Source: Chlamydia sp. 04-14
GTDB lineage: Bacteria; Chlamydiota; Chlamydiia; Chlamydiales; Chlamydiaceae
Length of the DNA stretch: 64,000 bases
Direction of reading: 5' to 3'
Assembly: GCF_036632095.1 (NCBI RefSeq)
Contig: NZ_JAPYKW010000002.1
Span: 62,001 to 126,000, forward strand
Shown: piece after piece, positions 60,982 to 64,000 of the stretch
Layout of the letters: every line of letters starts with the position of its first letter
Position numbering within the stretch: the first letter of the stretch is position 1
Translations under genes and position numbers: made by a program
The notes under the pieces: generated by a model
What the model saw: the letters and a program-made list of their open reading frames with translations, nothing else
Database searches by the model: none
Told to the model about the DNA's origin: nothing

Positions 60982-61653
60982 TTAAAAAATGAGTTCTCCA
61001 TTTTGTAAAATCCCCTCACGATGGCATTGACGTGCGAGCTGCTTATTGTGTGTTACAATAAGCACTCCACGTGAATCATGTGATTGAGATAAGAGAAGAT
61101 TGTGAATGCATTCTGAAGTTTGATCGTCTAAATTTCCAGAAGGTTCGTCTGCAAGTAAAATTGATGGATCATTTATTAACGCCCGAGCGATTGCCACTCG
61201 TTGTTTTTCTCCTCCCGATAGATTGCAACATCGTGAATGTATTCTATGAGATAAACCAACGGATTCTATGAGTTCTAATGCTTTTTTATAAGCTGAAGAT
61301 CCTTTAGAAATACTTTTCCGAGCAATACCTGCAGGCATTAAGATATTTTTGATCACGGTATCGTCTTCTAAGAGATAGAAGTTTTGGAATATAAAACCAA
61401 TATGCTGGTTTCTAAACTGAGGAAGATTGTAAGTTTCCTTCCCTTTGCCTAGAAAAAGGAGCTCCCCGGATGACGGTGTATCTAATGTTCCTAGCAAATT
61501 TAGGAGCGTACTTTTCCCATTTCCTGAAGCTCCTGTGATAGCAACCACTTCTCCGGGATATAAGGTGACGCTTACATTACGTAATATCTCAATATTTTGA
61601 TTACTTTGTTGAACGATCTTAGAAAGATTTTTCGCTTCAATAAGAGGTGGCAT
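60982..61653 (-). CDS. lolD: Lipoprotein-releasing ABC transporter, ATP-binding protein
   Basis: 223 aa. Walker A GASGNGKST (41-49), signature LSGGEKQRVAIARAL, Walker B ILLADEPSGNLDD and the switch His in VTHNKQLA. The SGNLD form is typical of the LolD/MacB group. It follows the permease gene by two bases. Together they would extract lipoproteins from the inner membrane for transfer to the outer membrane. Confidence 0.92.
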   Translation of the reverse strand: MPPLIEAKNLSKIVQQSNQNIEILRNVSVTLYPGEVVAITGASGNGKSTLLNLLGTLDTPSSGELLFLGKGKETYNLPQFRNQHIGFIFQNFYLLEDDTVIKNILMPAGIARKSISKGSSAYKKALELIESVGLSHRIHSRCCNLSGGEKQRVAIARALINDPSILLADEPSGNLDDQTSECIHNLLLSQSHDSRGVLIVTHNKQLARQCHREGILQNGELIF

Positions 61654-61655
61654 GA

Positions 61656-63167
61656 TTATTCCGCTTTTAAGATATCCGAAACGTGCATTTTAGCAACTTT
61701 CCTTGCTGGCAAAGCTCCGGAAATGGCTGCTAAGACTAAGGTTCCTAAACCTAGTATAGCAATTGTCGGGATATGGATTTCCTGAGGTAGACCTTGACCG
61801 AAGAATGAGGAATTGAAAGCCTCTCTGCCTTGTAGATAACTTAATCCACGGGTAATTAGCGAGAGATTTTTCATTGTTACAATTGCAAAAGTTGTTCCGA
61901 AAACGACACCAATTGCCCCAGAAAGTGCTCCACAAAAACCAAAAATGATCTTTAAACTGCGTGAAGGCGTTCCCATAGCTTTAAGGATCCCTATTTCTTT
62001 CTTCTTATTATTTACTAGAAGAATGGACATAGTCACCACATTCGAACAGGCAACGATCAAAATAATAATGGAAACCAATAAAAATAATACCTGGTCACTA
62101 CGAAGCTGATCTAAAATAGGCTTGAAATACTGATAATCATAAAGAGATGATACTTCCCAATATTGATCTACGCCGGCTTGATTTAAAATAGCTTGAATCT
62201 GATTTTTAATTGGAGTTATTTGCTTGGTATTAGGGAAGAAAACATGCAGGCCGTTATGCATTCCTAATCCCGTAGATTCTGAGCGTATTAGGGATGCTAA
62301 ATTCATATCAATGAATACGATCTTACTGCCCATAGGAGATAAACCAGGATTATAGAATCCAATAACATATACGGGATGTTTAATTTCCTTCTGAGTTTCT
62401 GGAGAGAAGATACTAAGATCACTCCTATCCCCTACTCTATAGCCCATATCACGATAGTTAATAGGAAGAATGATAGAAGATCCCCGATAAGTGTTTTGTA
62501 AATTCGCAAAATCTTTTTTCCAACCTTCATCAGAACTATTAAAAGGATTTAAAATCTCTGAGCTATAATCCGTATGATCATAGGGAAGTATTCTATCTTT
62601 ATAAACCTCGTCTGAAGAATAAGCGACAAATTGGGAAAATGTTCGGGATTCTGATTTGCTAGGATTTATAATCCTATCCATTTGGACATAACCAATCCCC
62701 TCTTCAAATTCCAGAAGCTGTGCTTGATTTTGATTTAGATAGGGAATGAGAGATTGGAAGGCTATTTTTACAGGATCCTTCAAGTCTCCATTTGGATTTG
62801 TATCAGGTACTGGGAAATTTTCAGGAAGAGAGTAATCTATATTTGGATCGTAAGGATCTATAAAAGAAGAAGCGAGTTTTTCTCCTATAGTCTTTGTTGT
62901 ATATTGGGAAAGATCCGCATGCCTATCTACTTGATAGTAGTAAGAATCATAATATACAGATGAGGGCAGGATTTTTATTGGGGAATGAAGCAGGGAAAGA
63001 TCATGAATCCAACGCTGTTCTAAACCATAAATTACGGAAATAAAAACAATGGATAACCAAGTAACTAAAGAGATGATGCCTATTGAAAATATAGAAACAA
63101 TGGCTGAAGATAATCTTTTCTTTCTTGGTATTAGATACTTAAAAGCAATTAGAAGTTCTAATTTCAT
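61656..63167 (-). CDS. lolE: Lipoprotein-releasing ABC transporter, permease
   Basis: 503 aa, longer than the typical 400-415 aa of LolC/LolE. An N-terminal membrane segment (about 22-48), a large periplasmic domain (about 50-365), and three C-terminal membrane segments (about 375-395, 420-445, 465-485) make the FtsX/MacB fold. The motif NNKKKEIGILKAMGTPSRSL is the cytoplasmic coupling loop to LolD. Only one permease gene is present, so it probably works as a homodimer. The extra length lies in the periplasmic domain. Confidence 0.9.
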   Translation of the reverse strand: MKLELLIAFKYLIPRKKRLSSAIVSIFSIGIISLVTWLSIVFISVIYGLEQRWIHDLSLLHSPIKILPSSVYYDSYYYQVDRHADLSQYTTKTIGEKLASSFIDPYDPNIDYSLPENFPVPDTNPNGDLKDPVKIAFQSLIPYLNQNQAQLLEFEEGIGYVQMDRIINPSKSESRTFSQFVAYSSDEVYKDRILPYDHTDYSSEILNPFNSSDEGWKKDFANLQNTYRGSSIILPINYRDMGYRVGDRSDLSIFSPETQKEIKHPVYVIGFYNPGLSPMGSKIVFIDMNLASLIRSESTGLGMHNGLHVFFPNTKQITPIKNQIQAILNQAGVDQYWEVSSLYDYQYFKPILDQLRSDQVLFLLVSIIILIVACSNVVTMSILLVNNKKKEIGILKAMGTPSRSLKIIFGFCGALSGAIGVVFGTTFAIVTMKNLSLITRGLSYLQGREAFNSSFFGQGLPQEIHIPTIAILGLGTLVLAAISGALPARKVAKMHVSDILKAE

Positions 63168-63215
63168 GACCTACTCAACAACTTAGGATAGAAGCCAGCA
63201 GGTAAATAAAATCTT

Positions 63216-63374
63216 TTACTTAGCTTCTTTGAAAATTACGTGCCTACGCAGTTTTTTATCATATTTTTTGAGTTCTAGTCGACCTGTTGTTTTTCTTTTG
63301 TTTTTAACAGTCCAGTACATATCAGAACTTTCAGAACTTCTTAATTTAATGATTTCACGATTCTTACTAGCCAT
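63216..63374 (-). CDS. rpmG: 50S ribosomal protein L33
   Basis: 52 aa: begins [16 protein letters not shown], with [19 protein letters not shown] and ending FKEAK. It has no CxxC pairs, so it is the zinc-independent (C-minus) form. The gene is upstream of lolE on the same strand, 48 bases away, and matches the rpmG-lolE-lolD order of other chlamydiae. Confidence 0.95.
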   Translation of the reverse strand: MASKNREIIKLRSSESSDMYWTVKNKRKTTGRLELKKYDKKLRRHVIFKEAK

Positions 63375-63473
63375 TGATGAATCCTTTTAAGAAAATGATA
63401 AATCGCTTATGATACTATATTTATTTTCAAAAAGAATCAAGAAAACTTCCCCATAATTTAGAAGAGAATTTTC

Positions 63474-64000
63474 ATGACAACTAAAGAACAGGTTTTTTTT
63501 AATCAGGCAACCTCAAAAAATAAAATTCATTTTATTAGTTTGGGATGTTCTAGAAACCTTGTAGATAGTGAGGTAATGCTCGGCATATTATTGAAAGCCG
63601 GTTATGAAGCTACAGAAATGCTTCAGGAAGCTGACTATTTAATTTTGAATACATGTGCTTTTTTAAAAGCGGCTCGAGATGAATCCATGGATTATCTTCA
63701 ACGTATAATTAAAGCAAAAAAGGAAGACGCGAAGATTATACTAACTGGCTGCATGGTATCTAAGCACAAAGAGGAATTAAAACCGTGGCTTCCCTACATA
63801 CATTATGTTTTAGGCTCCGGAGATGTAGAACATATTCTATCTGCGATTGAATCTAAGGAAGCGGGAGAAAAATTATCTTCTAAAAGTTATTTAGAAATGG
63901 GAGAGATACCTAGAAAACTATCGACTCCCAAGCATTATGCCTATTTGAAAATAGCTGAGGGATGTCGTAAACGCTGTGCTTTTTGTATTATTCCAACGAT
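63474..64000 (+). CDS. rimO: Ribosomal protein S12 methylthiotransferase RimO, 3' end outside window
   Basis: Radical SAM enzyme that adds a methylthio group to an Asp of ribosomal protein S12. About 175 residues are visible. The N-terminal UPF0004 domain has ISLGCSRNLVDSEVM, NTCAF and TGCM (the three cluster Cys), and the radical SAM motif starts with CRKRCAFC near the window's end. ISLGC-NLVDSE distinguishes RimO from MiaB. A GAAGAGAA ribosome-binding site precedes the ATG. Confidence 0.93.
   Translation, partial: MTTKEQVFFNQATSKNKIHFISLGCSRNLVDSEVMLGILLKAGYEATEMLQEADYLILNTCAFLKAARDESMDYLQRIIKAKKEDAKIILTGCMVSKHKEELKPWLPYIHYVLGSGDVEHILSAIESKEAGEKLSSKSYLEMGEIPRKLSTPKHYAYLKIAEGCRKRCAFCIIPT

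Noticed and set aside
1..64000. CRISPR arrays, insertion sequences, prophage cluster, rRNA or tRNA genes
   Set aside because: No regularly spaced repeats, transposase motifs or RNA gene signatures were seen; the tail-fibre-like gene is isolated.

Overview
The window comes from an obligate intracellular bacterium of the genus Chlamydia, most likely the caviae/felis/psittaci/pecorum/pneumoniae side (former Chlamydophila). The evidence is AT-rich DNA, a typical chlamydial gene order (rpe-efp-accB-accC next to incA; argR-glnP-glnQ; rplM-rpsI beside an NlpC/P60 gene; lolD-lolE-rpmG) and many Inc-like membrane proteins. I do not name a species. No tRNA, rRNA, insertion sequence, prophage or CRISPR array was seen.

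Region 1 (1-2780) holds the 3' part of guaA followed by add, a purine-salvage pair. Region 2 (about 2781-34567) has no housekeeping gene and looks like the plasticity zone. It contains four paralogous one-membrane-segment proteins (3137-7364), two of them a recent tandem duplication; a DUF648-like gene (7550-8449); two giant paralogous cytotoxin genes of the LifA/Efa-1/large clostridial toxin type (8446-18523 and 18854-28879, minus strand); two related Inc-like proteins (29357-30955); and two more DUF648-like genes (31079-34453). Both toxins combine a DXD glycosyltransferase, a YopT-type Cys-His-Asp protease (C58) and a hydrophobic translocation-like region.

The most striking signal is a homopolymeric G tract at the same place near the 5' end of both toxin genes. 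The downstream toxin has G11 and is in frame (3341 aa). The upstream toxin has G15 and is frameshifted into a 167-aa N-terminal fragment and a 3020-aa body. Loss of one G would restore a continuous protein of about 3358 aa. I infer a phase-variable toxin pair, one OFF and one ON in this sequence. A G9 tract also lies in the leader of one member of the duplicated pair at 4194/5338. A decayed 3' fragment of a DUF648-like gene beside the second toxin shows that the duplicated unit included the neighbouring gene end and the toxin promoter.

Region 3 (34568-50908) is core: accC-accB-efp-rpe on the minus strand, then incA, a methyltransferase, a YihY-like membrane protein, a TamB/AsmA-like protein, a protein with phage tail-fibre-like repeats, argR-glnP-glnQ, tsaD and an oppA-type lipoprotein. 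Region 4 (51134-64000) carries zwf-pgl, a three-gene cluster of Inc-like proteins of which two end in tandem PPxY motifs, adk, an NlpC/P60 endopeptidase, rplM-rpsI, a DUF1389-like membrane protein, lolD-lolE, rpmG and the start of rimO.

Together the window pairs basic metabolism (GMP synthesis, fatty-acid precursor synthesis, oxidative pentose phosphate, amino-acid and peptide uptake) with a large block of probable host-interaction proteins.
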